25,123 nt of DNA from Nitrospira sp. (GCA_016873525.1 VGXD01000003.1:1-25123); one strand, 5' to 3'. Counted from the stretch's first letter, positions 1 through 8,252 are shown. Program-made: numbers and translations. Notes: generated from the sequence alone by a model not told the origin.

Positions 1-182
1 ACCTTCACCACCAGGACCTGGCCCTGCTTCCCGCTGAATTGCCCGCTGCTCCCGCGGTGGTCGTGAGGAGAGCCCGGCACCAAGTCAACCGGAAAGACGC
101 TGGCCAGAAGCACCACGGCAAAGATCGCCCGCAGGTCCGAACGACCGGCCTTGTTGTCCCGTCGCTTCATATCCGTACCCAT
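1..182 (-). CDS. Partial exported protein of unknown function (N-terminus only)
   Basis: An open frame starts at the ATG at 182-180, sharing its A with the pafA stop (TGATG), and runs off the window after about 60 codons. A second in-frame ATG lies at 170 and may be the real start. The translation begins MGTDMKRRDNKAGRSDLRAI. It has a basic stretch, a short hydrophobic segment (about residues 19-34) and then a polar Gly/Ser/His-rich segment, which looks like a Sec signal peptide. The overlap with pafA suggests co-transcription and translational coupling. The visible part contains no domain I can name. An envelope protein such as an M23-type peptidase is possible, but nothing in the visible residues proves it. 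Confidence 0.6.
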   Translation of the reverse strand, partial: MGTDMKRRDNKAGRSDLRAIFAVVLLASVFPVDLVPGSPHDHRGSSGQFSGKQGQVLVVK

Positions 183-1558
183 CATCGGTAGAGCCGAAGC
201 CCCGTCACTTGCGAGACCAGTTCGTCCACCCGCCGGTTGACTGCGCTGAAGGGGTCCATGCAGAGGATCGTCTCCTCCCAATACCCGTTGAGCTTCAGGT
301 AGGTCCAGTCCACCGTGTAGGAGCGGTTTTTGGCCCTCGCGAAACGGATGAAGTCGCCCCGGACCTTGGCCCGCGTCGTCTGCGGCGGAACCGACATGGC
401 GCGCTGCACTGCCTCTTCATCCGCGACCCGCTCGGTCAGGCCGCGCGATTCCAGCAAGTAATAGAGCCCCCGCGTCCGCTTCACGTCGTGGTACTGAAGG
501 TCCATCAGAAAGACCCGCGGATCGTCCCACCCGCAATCCTTTTTGTCCACGAAGGACTGGATGAGGAGCCGTTTGCTCACCCAATCGACCTCCCGATACA
601 GCCGCATCGGATCGTCATCCAGCCGGTCGAGCATGGCTTCCCACTTCGCCAGCACATCGTCCAGGACCGGATCGTGCGCCTGGACCTGGAGATAATCGTG
701 GGCCCGTTCCCAGTAGGCCCGCTGAATTTCGATCGCGCTCAACTGCCGCCCATCGTCCAGCTTGACCCGCTTCTTCAGCGTCGGATCGCGCGAAATCTCG
801 CGGATGGCCTTCACCGGATCTTCCAGCTCCATGCCGGTGAGGGTAAAACCGTCCTCGATCATGGACAGGACCAGCGCGGCCGTGCCCACCTTGAGATAGG
901 TCGCGTACTCCGACATGTTGGAATCGCCCACGATGATGTGGAGGCGGCGGTACTTCTCCGCATCGGCATGGGGTTCATCCCGCGTGTTGATGATGCTCCG
1001 GGAGGACGTCGTCGAAGACGAGGTTTTCTCATGGATGTGCTGAGCCCGCTGCGAGATGAAGTACTGGGGCTTGCCGGAGACCTTCAGCACCTTGCCCGCG
1101 CCGCAATAGATCTGCCGGGTCACGAAGAAGGGAATGAGCTGCTCGGTCACTTTCCAAAAGTCCACGTCCCGCCGCATCAGGTAATTCTCATGGCAACCGT
1201 AGGTATTGCCCAGCGAGTCCGTATTGTTCTTGAAAATGTAAATCTCCCCGGAGAGCCCCTCTTCCCTGAGCCGCTCCTCGGCCGCCGGCAGACAGGCCTC
1301 CAACAGCCGTTCCCCGGCCTTGTCGTGGACGACGAGGTCCAGGATGTTGTCGCACTCCGGCGTCGAATATTCCGGATGGCAGCCGGTATCTTGGTAGAAG
1401 CGCGCCCCGTTGACCAGAAAGGCGTTCGACGGCCAGCTGTTCGGGATGAGTCCCTCGAAGATGTAGCCGAGGACCTTCTCCATCGGCAGGTAGATACGCC
1501 CGTTCGGCGAGAAGATGAGGCCGTATTCGTTCTCGAGGCCGAAAATGCGTTGCTGCAT
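182..1558 (-). CDS. pafA: Pup/UBact-type protein ligase PafA
   Basis: A 458-residue protein of the carboxylate-amine ligase (glutamine synthetase-like) fold. In known systems PafA uses ATP to join the C-terminal Glu of the small tag Pup to a substrate lysine. The N-terminus MQQRIFGLENEYG carries the family's metal/ATP-binding Glu (Glu9). The block QDTGCHPEYSTPE at 56-68 carries the conserved Asp (Asp57). Later blocks TRDEPHAD and DSNMSEYATYLKVGT match both PafA and Dop. It lacks the early insertion that Dop has after the N-terminal motif, so I call it the ligase. Start: ATG 1558 fits the family N-terminus but has no clear Shine-Dalgarno. An upstream in-frame ATG at 1597 lies inside a good -10 box (1593-1598) and is less likely. 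A repeat element and its own promoter separate it from prcA. Confidence 0.93.
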   Translation of the reverse strand: MQQRIFGLENEYGLIFSPNGRIYLPMEKVLGYIFEGLIPNSWPSNAFLVNGARFYQDTGCHPEYSTPECDNILDLVVHDKAGERLLEACLPAAEERLREEGLSGEIYIFKNNTDSLGNTYGCHENYLMRRDVDFWKVTEQLIPFFVTRQIYCGAGKVLKVSGKPQYFISQRAQHIHEKTSSSTTSSRSIINTRDEPHADAEKYRRLHIIVGDSNMSEYATYLKVGTAALVLSMIEDGFTLTGMELEDPVKAIREISRDPTLKKRVKLDDGRQLSAIEIQRAYWERAHDYLQVQAHDPVLDDVLAKWEAMLDRLDDDPMRLYREVDWVSKRLLIQSFVDKKDCGWDDPRVFLMDLQYHDVKRTRGLYYLLESRGLTERVADEEAVQRAMSVPPQTTRAKVRGDFIRFARAKNRSYTVDWTYLKLNGYWEETILCMDPFSAVNRRVDELVSQVTGLRLYR

Positions 1559-1592
1559 AGGGGTGCGGCAATCGTGCCCGTGGGATGCCTTC

Positions 1593-1621
1593 AGCATACA
1601 CTCCCGGGGAGGGTTCTTCAA
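1593..1621 (-). promoter_or_regulatory. Predicted sigma70-like promoter for pafA
   Basis: On the minus strand a -35 box TTGAAG (1621-1616) is followed after 17 bases by TATGCT (1598-1593), which is preceded by GTG. A start site near 1585 would give a leader of about 25 bases before the ATG at 1558. It would allow pafA to be expressed independently of the prcBA operon. Predicted from pattern only. Confidence 0.5.
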
Positions 1622-1644
1622 CTTCTCGCAGTTTTGAAGAAGCC

Positions 1645-1733
1645 AAAAAGTCATCAAGTCATAAAGTCTGAAAGTCATCAAGTCTCAGGACTTTTGACTT
1701 TAAGACTTTCGGACTTTATAGACTTTCCGACTT
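1645..1733. repeat. Intergenic inverted array of AAAGTC/GACTTT words (family A, copy 1)
   Basis: On the plus strand the left half contains five AAGTC-type words spaced 7-11 bases apart. The right half contains five GACTT(T) words, the reverse complement, with similar spacing. The two halves can fold into a long imperfect hairpin with its turn near CTCAGG (about 1683-1688). The element exactly fills the prcA|pafA gap, ending 10 bases before the prcA stop. The same design recurs at 18602-18697. It may act as a terminator or an mRNA-stabilising hairpin. Function unknown. Confidence 0.8.
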
Positions 1734-1742
1734 GAATGACGG

Positions 1743-2426
1743 TCAGGCAAGGAACTGGCGGGACTCGACGGGTGAAATACGGCGGAACTTGCGCCCCGTG
1801 CGCCCGCGGTCCAGGACCGCGATCTCGAGCCCCTCGAGGGGCAGCTTCTGGTTCGTGACGTTCTCCAGGGCCGCCACGCAGAGCGCCAGCGCATCCTTCA
1901 AACTCGGCGGGCCGTTTTTGTACCGCTCCTTCAGAAACACCTGGAGCGCTTCCGCCCGCCCCCCGATGGCCGCAAAGCCCCGTTCATCGAAGATGCTGCC
2001 GTCGAAGGAAATGCGGTACAACTCGTTCGTCTCCCTCGACTCGCCGACCTGCGCCACCAGAATCTCCACCTCCAGCGGCTTGATCTCCTGGCTGAAGATC
2101 GTGCCCAGGGTCTGCGAATAGCCGTTCGCCAGGGATCGGGCCGTCACGTCCTCCCGGCTATACATGTACCCCTTCAGGTCGGCGTGCCGGATGCCCGCCT
2201 TGCGCAGATTTTCAAATTCGCTGTACTTGCCGGCGCCGGAAAACGCGATGCTGTCGTAGATCTCGGAAATCTTATACAGCGAGACGCTGGGGTTGTCGGC
2301 GACCATCAAAACCCCGTCGGCATACTCCATCGCGATGATGGACCGGCCCTTGGCGATGCCCTTCTTGGCGTACTCCGCCTTGTCCTGCATCATCTGTTCG
2401 GGCGAGACGTAGTACGGCAGCGGCAT
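1743..2426 (-). CDS. prcA: 20S proteasome alpha subunit PrcA
   Basis: A 227-residue alpha-type subunit. In the 20S core two heptameric alpha rings gate the proteolytic beta rings and dock the ATPase. The N-terminus MPLPYYVSPEQMMQDKAEYA and the following ARKGIA-like segment (KKGIAKGRSIIA) match the bacterial PrcA N-terminal helix and gate. ENLRKAGIRHADLKGY, TLGTIFSQEIKPLEVEI and ELYRISFDGS are further family landmarks. There is no N-terminal catalytic Thr, as expected for alpha. The length is normal or slightly short because the C-terminal tail is shorter than in actinobacteria. It starts 2 bases after the prcB stop. The ribosome-binding sequence AAGAGGGGAG lies inside the end of prcB, so translation is probably coupled and the two subunits made in equal amounts. 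Confidence 0.96.
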   Translation of the reverse strand: MPLPYYVSPEQMMQDKAEYAKKGIAKGRSIIAMEYADGVLMVADNPSVSLYKISEIYDSIAFSGAGKYSEFENLRKAGIRHADLKGYMYSREDVTARSLANGYSQTLGTIFSQEIKPLEVEILVAQVGESRETNELYRISFDGSIFDERGFAAIGGRAEALQVFLKERYKNGPPSLKDALALCVAALENVTNQKLPLEGLEIAVLDRGRTGRKFRRISPVESRQFLA

Positions 2427-2428
2427 GG

Positions 2429-3256
2429 CTAGGCTCCCCTCTTGCGTGCGTCGATCAGGGCGGCGTACAGCGTCCCGATCCGTTGTTCGTCGATGTCCGT
2501 GATGCCGGCGAGGCTGACCAGCTTGGCCGTCGGGTAGATGCCCCGCACGAGGTCCGGCCCGCCGGTGCCGACGTCCTCCTCGGCCGCGTTGTAGAGCGCG
2601 CGCAACGCAACCTGGAGGGCCTCCTCTTCGGACAGGTTTTTGCGGAAATGCTCCTTGATCGTGTTCCGCGCATCCTTGCCGCCCGAGCCGATCGAATGGT
2701 AGTCCGACTCCTCGTAGCGTCCGCCGGTGATGTCGTACTTGAAAATGCGCCCCTCGCTCCGCTTCAGATCGTACCCCACGTAAATCGGCAGCACGACCAG
2801 CCCCTGGAAGACCATCGGAAGATTGGCCTTGATCATCTGGCCGAGCTTGTTGGCCTTGCCCTCGCAGGACAGCTGCACCCCTTCCAGCTTTTCATAATGC
2901 TCCAGCTCGGTCTGAAAGATTTTGGCCATCTCGATGCAGGGCCCCGCGGCGCCGGCGATCGCCATCGCCGAATGGTCGTCGATTTTAAACACCTTCTCCA
3001 TGCGACGGCCGGCGATCTGATAGCCCTCGGTCGCCCGTCGGTCCCCGGCAATCAACACGCCGCCCTGGTACTTGACCGCCAGGACCGTCGTGCCATGCGC
3101 CACCGGCGGCACGTGGCTCCCCCGCCCCTCGTCGAATCCCGAGGAGGAGAGGCCTGGCGCCGAGGTCCAGCCCTTGGCGGCCGGGGTCAAGTCCGGTCGC
3201 TGCTGCGCGAGGTAGTCGAAAAAACTCGATCCGTAGTTGTCGGGGAACAGCGGCAC
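2429..3256 (-). CDS. prcB: 20S proteasome beta subunit PrcB (catalytic)
   Basis: A 275-residue precursor starting at GTG 3256, with AAGGAG at 3271-3266 nine bases upstream. The open frame continues upstream to 3793, but that part is out-of-frame dop and is not real. A propeptide of 55 residues ends in HG, followed by TTVLAVKYQGG. Self-cleavage at Gly55|Thr56 would expose the N-terminal Thr nucleophile. The other active-site residues fit the family numbering: Asp72 (mature Asp17, in GDRRAT) and Lys88 (mature Lys33, in RRMEKVF). SIGSGGKDA and GGPDLVRGIYPTA are further beta-subunit landmarks. It sits 59 bases downstream of dop and 2 bases upstream of prcA. In many pupylation loci a tag gene occupies the dop-prcB slot; here it cannot fit. 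Confidence 0.96.
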   Translation of the reverse strand: MPLFPDNYGSSFFDYLAQQRPDLTPAAKGWTSAPGLSSSGFDEGRGSHVPPVAHGTTVLAVKYQGGVLIAGDRRATEGYQIAGRRMEKVFKIDDHSAMAIAGAAGPCIEMAKIFQTELEHYEKLEGVQLSCEGKANKLGQMIKANLPMVFQGLVVLPIYVGYDLKRSEGRIFKYDITGGRYEESDYHSIGSGGKDARNTIKEHFRKNLSEEEALQVALRALYNAAEEDVGTGGPDLVRGIYPTAKLVSLAGITDIDEQRIGTLYAALIDARKRGA

Positions 3257-3315
3257 AGTGCGTGTCTCCTTCGGTTGAGCCGGCGGGGCCGGAACAGATG
3301 GCAATGGGGAACGAT

Positions 3316-4797
3316 TCAGGCGGTCAACTTGGACAGCAAGGACTCCGCCGAGTCGGACGCCTCCAGGAGTTCGCGCGTGAGGGACTCGGTCCCGCGCAAG
3401 GGCTCCATCAACGGAATCCTCTTGATCGTGGTATTCCCCACGTCGAACAACACCGAGGTCCAACTCCCGGCGTAGACCTGACGGGGAAATTTCTTGAGGC
3501 AGTGGCCCCGGAAATAGGCCCTCGTGCCGGTCGGCGGCAGGTGCACCGCCCTGGCCACCTCGCTGTCCTGGACCAGCCGGTCGATCAGGTTGCTGCGCTC
3601 CAGCGTGTAATACAGCCCCTTCTCGGGCCGGACGTCGTGGTACTGAATATCCATCAGCGCGACACGGGGATCGTCCCACCCGCAGCCTTTGCGGTCCATG
3701 TAGGACTGCATCATCTGGCGCTTGGCCACCCAGTCCAACTCCCGCACCAGCAGCCTGGGGTCCTGTTCCAGCTTGTCCAACACTTCCTCCCACCGGACCA
3801 GCACATCCTTGGTAACCTGCGCCAGGTCATGGCAGGCGAAGTAATCCATGGCGGCCCGAAGATACGCGCGCTGGATGCCGACGGCGGAAATGGCGCGGCC
3901 GTCGGCCAGCTTCAAGGCGCGCTTCATCTCCAGATCGCGCGAGACCTCCTTGATCGCCCGCACCGGATCGTCCAAGTCCAGCTTCGGAAACTCCACGCCG
4001 GCCTCGACCAGTTCCAACACGATCGCCAGGGTGCCGACCTTCAGGTAGGTGGACAGCTCGGCCATATTGGCGTCGCCGACGATGACGTGAAGCCGGCGAT
4101 ACTTCGCCGGGTCCGCGTGCGGTTCGTCGCGGGTATTGATGATCGGGCGCTTGACCATCGTGTTCAGGTCCACCAGACACTCGAAGAAATCGGCGCGCTG
4201 GGAAATCTGATAGTCTGCGGGCTTCGTCTGGTTCTCCGAGCCGACCTTGCCTGACCCCGCGTAGATTTGCCGGGTCACCAGGAACGGCAGCAACACCTGT
4301 GCGATTCTCTCGAAGGGAACGGAGCGGGCCACGAGGTAATTCTCGTGGTAGCCGTAGCTGTTGCCTTTCCCGTCCGAGTTGTTCTTGTACAGGAGAAACT
4401 TTTCTCCGCCTCGGTCCCGCGCCAAGGCTTGCAGGCAATCGGCCACGACCCGCTCGCCGGCCCGCTCGAAGGCGACCAGTTCGCGGGCATTCGTGCATTC
4501 CGGGGTGGAATATTCGGGATGGGCGCCGTCCACGTAGAGGCGGCCGCCGTTGGCGAGCAGCCGGTTCAAGAGGCGGTTGTAGTCCGGCCCGGGCCGCTCC
4601 CGCTCGCCTTCCGCTTCAAACCCGCGGGCATCCAGCAGCGGATTCTCGTTCTCGTAGTCCCACAGGGCCTGGGGGGCCGGCAGGGCCGGGTAATGGCCGA
4701 TCAGTTGGATGGAGTTGGAGACAGGATCGAGGGCGTCCGCATCACGCGCCGCAATACCGAACTCTGTTTCCGTGCCCAATACGCGAGAAAAAAGCAT
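3316..4797 (-). CDS. dop: Deamidase/depupylase Dop (PafA paralogue)
   Basis: A 493-residue glutamine synthetase-like enzyme. In characterised systems Dop converts a C-terminal Gln of Pup to Glu and removes Pup from substrates. N-terminal GTETEFG holds the nucleotide-site Glu10. DGAHPEYSTPE at 90-100 holds the conserved Asp90. The segment around residues 24-60 (DPVSNSIQLIGHYP, then WDYENENPLLDARGFE) is the Dop-specific insertion absent from PafA, and this is why I assign Dop rather than a second ligase. TRDEPHADPAKYRRLHVIVGDANMAE and KKGCGWDDPRVALMDIQYHD-like blocks are shared with PafA. Start ATG 4797 is preceded by the purine-rich GGGAGCGGGAAG. It begins 21 bases after the ATPase stop, so it belongs to the same operon. 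Whether its tag is Pup-like or UBact-like cannot be told from the enzyme. Confidence 0.94.
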   Translation of the reverse strand: MLFSRVLGTETEFGIAARDADALDPVSNSIQLIGHYPALPAPQALWDYENENPLLDARGFEAEGERERPGPDYNRLLNRLLANGGRLYVDGAHPEYSTPECTNARELVAFERAGERVVADCLQALARDRGGEKFLLYKNNSDGKGNSYGYHENYLVARSVPFERIAQVLLPFLVTRQIYAGSGKVGSENQTKPADYQISQRADFFECLVDLNTMVKRPIINTRDEPHADPAKYRRLHVIVGDANMAELSTYLKVGTLAIVLELVEAGVEFPKLDLDDPVRAIKEVSRDLEMKRALKLADGRAISAVGIQRAYLRAAMDYFACHDLAQVTKDVLVRWEEVLDKLEQDPRLLVRELDWVAKRQMMQSYMDRKGCGWDDPRVALMDIQYHDVRPEKGLYYTLERSNLIDRLVQDSEVARAVHLPPTGTRAYFRGHCLKKFPRQVYAGSWTSVLFDVGNTTIKRIPLMEPLRGTESLTRELLEASDSAESLLSKLTA

Positions 4798-4818
4798 GCC
4801 CCGCTTCCCGCTCCCGGG

Positions 4819-6588
4819 TTAGAAATAATGGCCGGTGCTGATCGTTTCGATCCGCCTGGATTCGGTGGAGCTGGCCGTGATGGTCCGGACGTGGACGATT
4901 TTTTCGCCTTTCTTCCCGGCGATCTTGGCCCAGTCGTCCGGATTCGTGGTGTTCGGCAGGTCCTCGTGCTCCTTGAATTCGTCCCGGATCGCCTGGAGAA
5001 AATCCTCCGACTTGAGCCCTTTTTCCTGGGACGCAATCGTGCGCTTGATGGCGAACTTTTTGGCCCGCGACACGATGCCCTCGATCAAGGCGCCGCTGGC
5101 GAAGTCCTTGAAGTAGAGAATCTCCTTCTCGCCGCTCACGTAGGTGACCTCCAGGAACTTGTTCTCCTCGGACATCGCATACATGGCCTCGACCGTCAGC
5201 CCGACGAGCCGCTCGACCATGGCCGCGCGATCCCCCGTCTGGCGCTCGACTTCCTCGGCGGCAAAGGGCAGGTCCGGCGTGATGTACTTGGAGAAAATCT
5301 CCCGCGCGGCATGGGCATCGGGCCGCGAAATCTTGATCTTGATGTCCAACCGTCCGGTCCGGAGCACGGCGGGATCGATCAGGTCCTGCCGATTGCTGGC
5401 CCCGATCACGATCACGTTGCGCAACCGCTCGACCCCGTCGATTTCGGACAGGAACTGCGGAACGATGGTGGACTCGATGTCGGAAGAGATGCCGGTGCCG
5501 CGGGTGCGGAAGAGGGCGTCCATTTCGTCGAAGAACACGATGACCGGATTGCCGTCGGCGGCCCGCTCCTTGGCCTTTTTGAACACCTCCCGGACCTGCC
5601 GCTCGGACTCGCCCACGTATTTGTTCAACAACTCGGGGCCCTTGACGTGAAGGAAAAAGCTGCGGACTTGCTTGCCGGTCAGGTGGCCGAGTTTTTTGGC
5701 GATCGAATTGGCCACGGCCTTGGCGATCAACGTCTTGCCGCACCCCGGCGGGCCGTAGAGCAGCACCCCTTTGGGGGGACTCAGCTTGTGTTCCGCAAAC
5801 AACTGCGGATGGAGGAACGGCAGCTCGACCGCATCGCGGACTTGCTCGATCTCCTTGGCCAGCCCGCCGATGTGGTCGTAGTCCACGTCCGGCACTTCCT
5901 CCAGGACCAACTCCTCCGCTTCGGACTTCGGCAGCTTCTCGATGACGCAGCCGGACCTAGGGTCGTAGAGCAGATGGTCCCCGACGCTGAGCCGTTCCAG
6001 CAACAGCGGCTCGCCCAGTTCCGCGACTTTCTCTTCGTCGAAGTGCAGCGTGATCAGCGCGCGATGCCCCTCCAGGAGGTCCTTCAGGCGCACCACCTCC
6101 CCCTGCCCGTCGAACCCGCGGGCCTCGATGACGTTGAACGCCTCGTTGAGAACCACCTCCTGCCCCTTGCGCAGGGTCTTCGCCTTGATGGAGGGGTGGA
6201 GGGACACTTTCATTTTGCGGCCCGAGACATACACGTTGGCCGTCGAGTCGTCGTTGAGGCTGGAGAAGATCGCGTAAGACGACGGCGGCGCGGTGAGCTT
6301 TTCCACTTCCGCGCGCAAGGCTTCGATCTGCGCCTTGGCCGCCTGAAGCGTGGCGGAGAGTTTTTCGTTTTGCTTGTGGGCTTGTTCGACTTGAGAACGC
6401 GACTGATAGAGCTGCCGGAGCTCCTCCTCCATCGCGTGGAGCTGGGCGCGAAGCCGCTCGGCTTCGCGCTGGGGGTCGTCGCCTCCCCTCACAGGAGCGG
6501 CCTCCCCCTCTGAGATTCGCTCGGTAAGTTTCTTGACGGAATCGCGGAGAGTGGTAAGCCGACCTGGACTCCTCTTTGACTCAGCCAT
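4819..6588 (-). CDS. arc: Proteasome-associated AAA+ ATPase (ARC/Mpa)
   Basis: A 589-residue hexameric unfoldase that recognises tagged proteins and feeds them into the 20S core. Domain order: an N-terminal coiled coil (about 40-99, the tag-binding region in Mpa), two OB-type beta domains (about 105-225), then an AAA+ module. This has Walker A GPPGCGKT at 279-286, Walker [12 protein letters not shown] at 349-359 and a [10 protein letters not shown] sensor region near 396-405. The last residues are His-Tyr-Phe, an HbYX-like C-terminus whose penultimate Tyr docks in alpha-ring pockets. Start: ATG 6588 has GAGGGG ten bases upstream. An in-frame ATG at 6615 lacks one. It is the first gene of the operon, behind a strong promoter-like sequence. 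The intact docking tail next to prcBA indicates a working proteasome partner. Confidence 0.95.
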   Translation of the reverse strand: MAESKRSPGRLTTLRDSVKKLTERISEGEAAPVRGGDDPQREAERLRAQLHAMEEELRQLYQSRSQVEQAHKQNEKLSATLQAAKAQIEALRAEVEKLTAPPSSYAIFSSLNDDSTANVYVSGRKMKVSLHPSIKAKTLRKGQEVVLNEAFNVIEARGFDGQGEVVRLKDLLEGHRALITLHFDEEKVAELGEPLLLERLSVGDHLLYDPRSGCVIEKLPKSEAEELVLEEVPDVDYDHIGGLAKEIEQVRDAVELPFLHPQLFAEHKLSPPKGVLLYGPPGCGKTLIAKAVANSIAKKLGHLTGKQVRSFFLHVKGPELLNKYVGESERQVREVFKKAKERAADGNPVIVFFDEMDALFRTRGTGISSDIESTIVPQFLSEIDGVERLRNVIVIGASNRQDLIDPAVLRTGRLDIKIKISRPDAHAAREIFSKYITPDLPFAAEEVERQTGDRAAMVERLVGLTVEAMYAMSEENKFLEVTYVSGEKEILYFKDFASGALIEGIVSRAKKFAIKRTIASQEKGLKSEDFLQAIRDEFKEHEDLPNTTNPDDWAKIAGKKGEKIVHVRTITASSTESRRIETISTGHYF

Positions 6589-6648
6589 CGCGTTGCACCC
6601 CTCATCGTTCGGCAAGCTCGACGGAACTGAAGGCCCAAGGTGGAAGGA

Positions 6649-6677
6649 ATTCTATCACCGACCCCCCAAGCGGTCAA
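6649..6677 (-). promoter_or_regulatory. Predicted sigma70-like promoter of the proteasome operon
   Basis: On the minus strand TTGACC (6677-6672), a 17-base spacer and TAGAAT (6654-6649), close to the consensus. Transcription from about 6642 gives a leader of about 54 bases before the ARC start at 6588. It lies in the 149-base gap after thiE, so the proteasome genes appear to form a separate unit from the thi genes. Confidence 0.65.
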
Positions 6678-6737
6678 CTCTCGCGCAGAATCACGCAACG
6701 ACGCCAACGCGCAGCATGTCCGCGATACAACCCTCCG

Positions 6738-7379
6738 TTACCCTTCCGCGCGAGAGGCGGCCACCGCGTCGAGCAGCGCCCTGGTGGCGCCGGCCACATC
6801 CGGGGCGGACAAAATCGCGGAGACCACGGCCGCGCCCGACGCCCCCGCTCGCCGCACTGCGCCGACCCGCGCCGCCGTGATGCCGCCGATCGCCAGCACC
6901 GGCATCCGGCATCGCCGGGCCGCCTCTTCGATCGGCTGAAGACCGATGGGGTCGCCATAGCGACGCTTCGACGGCGTCTCATAGACCGGGCCCAGCAGGG
7001 CGAAGTCCGCGCCCTCGGCTTCGGCTCTCACCGCTTCCTCCACCGAATGGGCGGAGACCCCGATCAGGCGGTCAGGCCCCAGCAGCCGACGCACGACCGC
7101 CACCGGCAGGCTATCGGCGCGAAGATGGACGCCGTCCGCCCCCACCGCCAGCGCCACATCCACGCGGTCGTTGATCAGCAGCCTGGCTCCATGCCGGCGC
7201 GTGAGCCGGCGCAGCTCCTCGGCCAAGGCCAGCAGGGGACGAATCGTCAGGTCTTTTTCCCTGAGTTGAACCGCGCGAAGGCCTGCACCAAAGGCTTGGT
7301 CGAGCAGCAGGCTCAGTTGACGTCCGCCGGTCTGGTGGCGGTCGGTGACGAGGTAGAGGTCGAAATCAAGGCGGGGCAT
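6738..7379 (-). CDS. thiE: Thiamine-phosphate synthase ThiE
   Basis: A 213-residue TIM-barrel enzyme. ThiE joins the pyrimidine (HMP-PP) and the thiazole phosphate to make thiamine phosphate. Family landmarks: YLVTDRHQ at the first strand, VQLREKDL, LLINDRVDVALAVGADGVHL, SAHSVEEA, LLGPVYETPSKR and VLAIGGIT near the phosphate-binding end. The open frame continues upstream to a GTG at 7442, through 21 codons encoded by a low-complexity repeat. ATG 7379 gives the normal family length and N-terminus, so I prefer it, although no clear ribosome-binding site precedes it. It is the third gene of thiS-thiG-thiE, 82 bases after thiG. Confidence 0.92.
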   Translation of the reverse strand: MPRLDFDLYLVTDRHQTGGRQLSLLLDQAFGAGLRAVQLREKDLTIRPLLALAEELRRLTRRHGARLLINDRVDVALAVGADGVHLRADSLPVAVVRRLLGPDRLIGVSAHSVEEAVRAEAEGADFALLGPVYETPSKRRYGDPIGLQPIEEAARRCRMPVLAIGGITAARVGAVRRAGASGAAVVSAILSAPDVAGATRALLDAVAASRAEG

Positions 7380-7383
7380 AGAA

Positions 7384-7457
7384 CCGTGAAGCGTCATTCG
7401 CGAAGCGTCGTTCGTTTGATCATCCTGCCCTTCACGCTTCACCCATCACGTTTCACC
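7384..7457. repeat. Intergenic inverted array of GTGAAGCGT/ACGCTTCAC words (family C)
   Basis: Plus-strand words GTGAAGCGTC and CGAAGCGTC (about 7386-7410) are matched about 20 bases later by CTTCACGCTTCACC and CACGTTTCACC (about 7430-7457), their imperfect reverse complement. The element fills nearly all of the thiG|thiE gap and is readable as a spurious N-terminal extension of ThiE. It has the same design as families A and B but a different word. Confidence 0.7.
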
Positions 7458-7461
7458 TGTC

Positions 7462-8235
7462 TTACAGCATGCCTTCGATCGGGCTGCTGGCGTTCGCGTA
7501 GAGCTTTCTGGGAATCCGCCCCGCTTTGAATGCCAAACGCCCGGCTTCCACGCCGTACTTCATGGCCTCGGCCATCATGATCGGATCCTTCGCGCCGGCA
7601 ATGGCGGTGTTCATCAGCACCGCATCGGCGCCCAACTCCATCGCCAGCGCCGCATCGGAGGCGGTCCCGACGCCGGCATCCACGATGACCGGCGCCTTGA
7701 CGGTTTCCAGGATGATCTTGAGATTGTAGGGATTGCGGATGCCCAGCCCTGACCCGATCGGCGCGGCCAAGGGCATCACGGCCGGGCAGCCGATGTCCAC
7801 CAGCTTCTGGGCCACAATGGGATCGTCGTTCGTATAGGGCAGGACGATAAACCCTTCCTTGACGAGAATCCTGGCCGCCTCGATCAGCCCTGCCGTGTCC
7901 GGGAACAGCGTCCGCTCGTCCCCGATCACTTCCAGCTTCACGAGGTCCGAGACGCCCGCAGCCCGCCCCAGCCTCGCGTAGCGCAGGGCATCTTCCACCG
8001 TGTAGCAGCCCGCCGTGTTGGGGAGGATCGTGTATTTCTTGGGGTCCAGATAGTCCAGGAGGTTTTCCTTCGACCGGTCGGTGATGTTCACCCGGCGCAC
8101 CGCCACCGTCACCACGTCGGCGCCGGACGCCTCGATGGCCTTCTTCGTCTCGATGAAATCCTTGTATTTTCCGGTCCCGACCCAGAGCCGGGACTTGAAT
8201 TCACGGCCTGCAATCACCAGCCGATCGTCACTCAT
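7462..8235 (-). CDS. thiG: Thiazole synthase ThiG
   Basis: A 257-residue TIM-barrel enzyme. It builds the thiamine thiazole from deoxyxylulose phosphate, dehydroglycine and sulfur carried by ThiS thiocarboxylate. Landmarks: [10 protein letters not shown] near the N-terminus; [36 protein letters not shown], holding the Lys that forms the imine with the substrate; [37 protein letters not shown]; and [14 protein letters not shown]. Start ATG 8235 is preceded by GAGGGAG about seven bases upstream. Twelve more in-frame codons upstream (to 8271) come from the repeat and are unlikely to be translated. It follows thiS, as expected for its sulfur-carrier partner. Confidence 0.96.
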   Translation of the reverse strand: MSDDRLVIAGREFKSRLWVGTGKYKDFIETKKAIEASGADVVTVAVRRVNITDRSKENLLDYLDPKKYTILPNTAGCYTVEDALRYARLGRAAGVSDLVKLEVIGDERTLFPDTAGLIEAARILVKEGFIVLPYTNDDPIVAQKLVDIGCPAVMPLAAPIGSGLGIRNPYNLKIILETVKAPVIVDAGVGTASDAALAMELGADAVLMNTAIAGAKDPIMMAEAMKYGVEAGRLAFKAGRIPRKLYANASSPIEGML

Positions 8236-8252
8236 GATTGACTCCCTCAAAA

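Noticed and set aside
1645..1733. CRISPR-like array from the repeated AAAGTC words
   Set aside because: Units are only 5-6 bases with 7-11 base periodicity, the second half is the reverse complement of the first, and there are no cas genes.
209..1735. Long plus-strand open frame (508 codons) opposite pafA
   Set aside because: It is antisense to a clear PafA, has a low-complexity composition typical of GC-rich shadow frames, and resembles no family.
3257..3793. N-terminal extension of PrcB to 3793
   Set aside because: It overlaps the well-conserved end of dop in another frame. GTG 3256 with AAGGAG gives the normal propeptide and active site.
4267..6513. 748-codon plus-strand open frame opposite dop and ARC
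   Set aside because: Both opposite-strand genes are unmistakable. The plus translation is His/Arg/Leu/Gly-rich noise with no motif.
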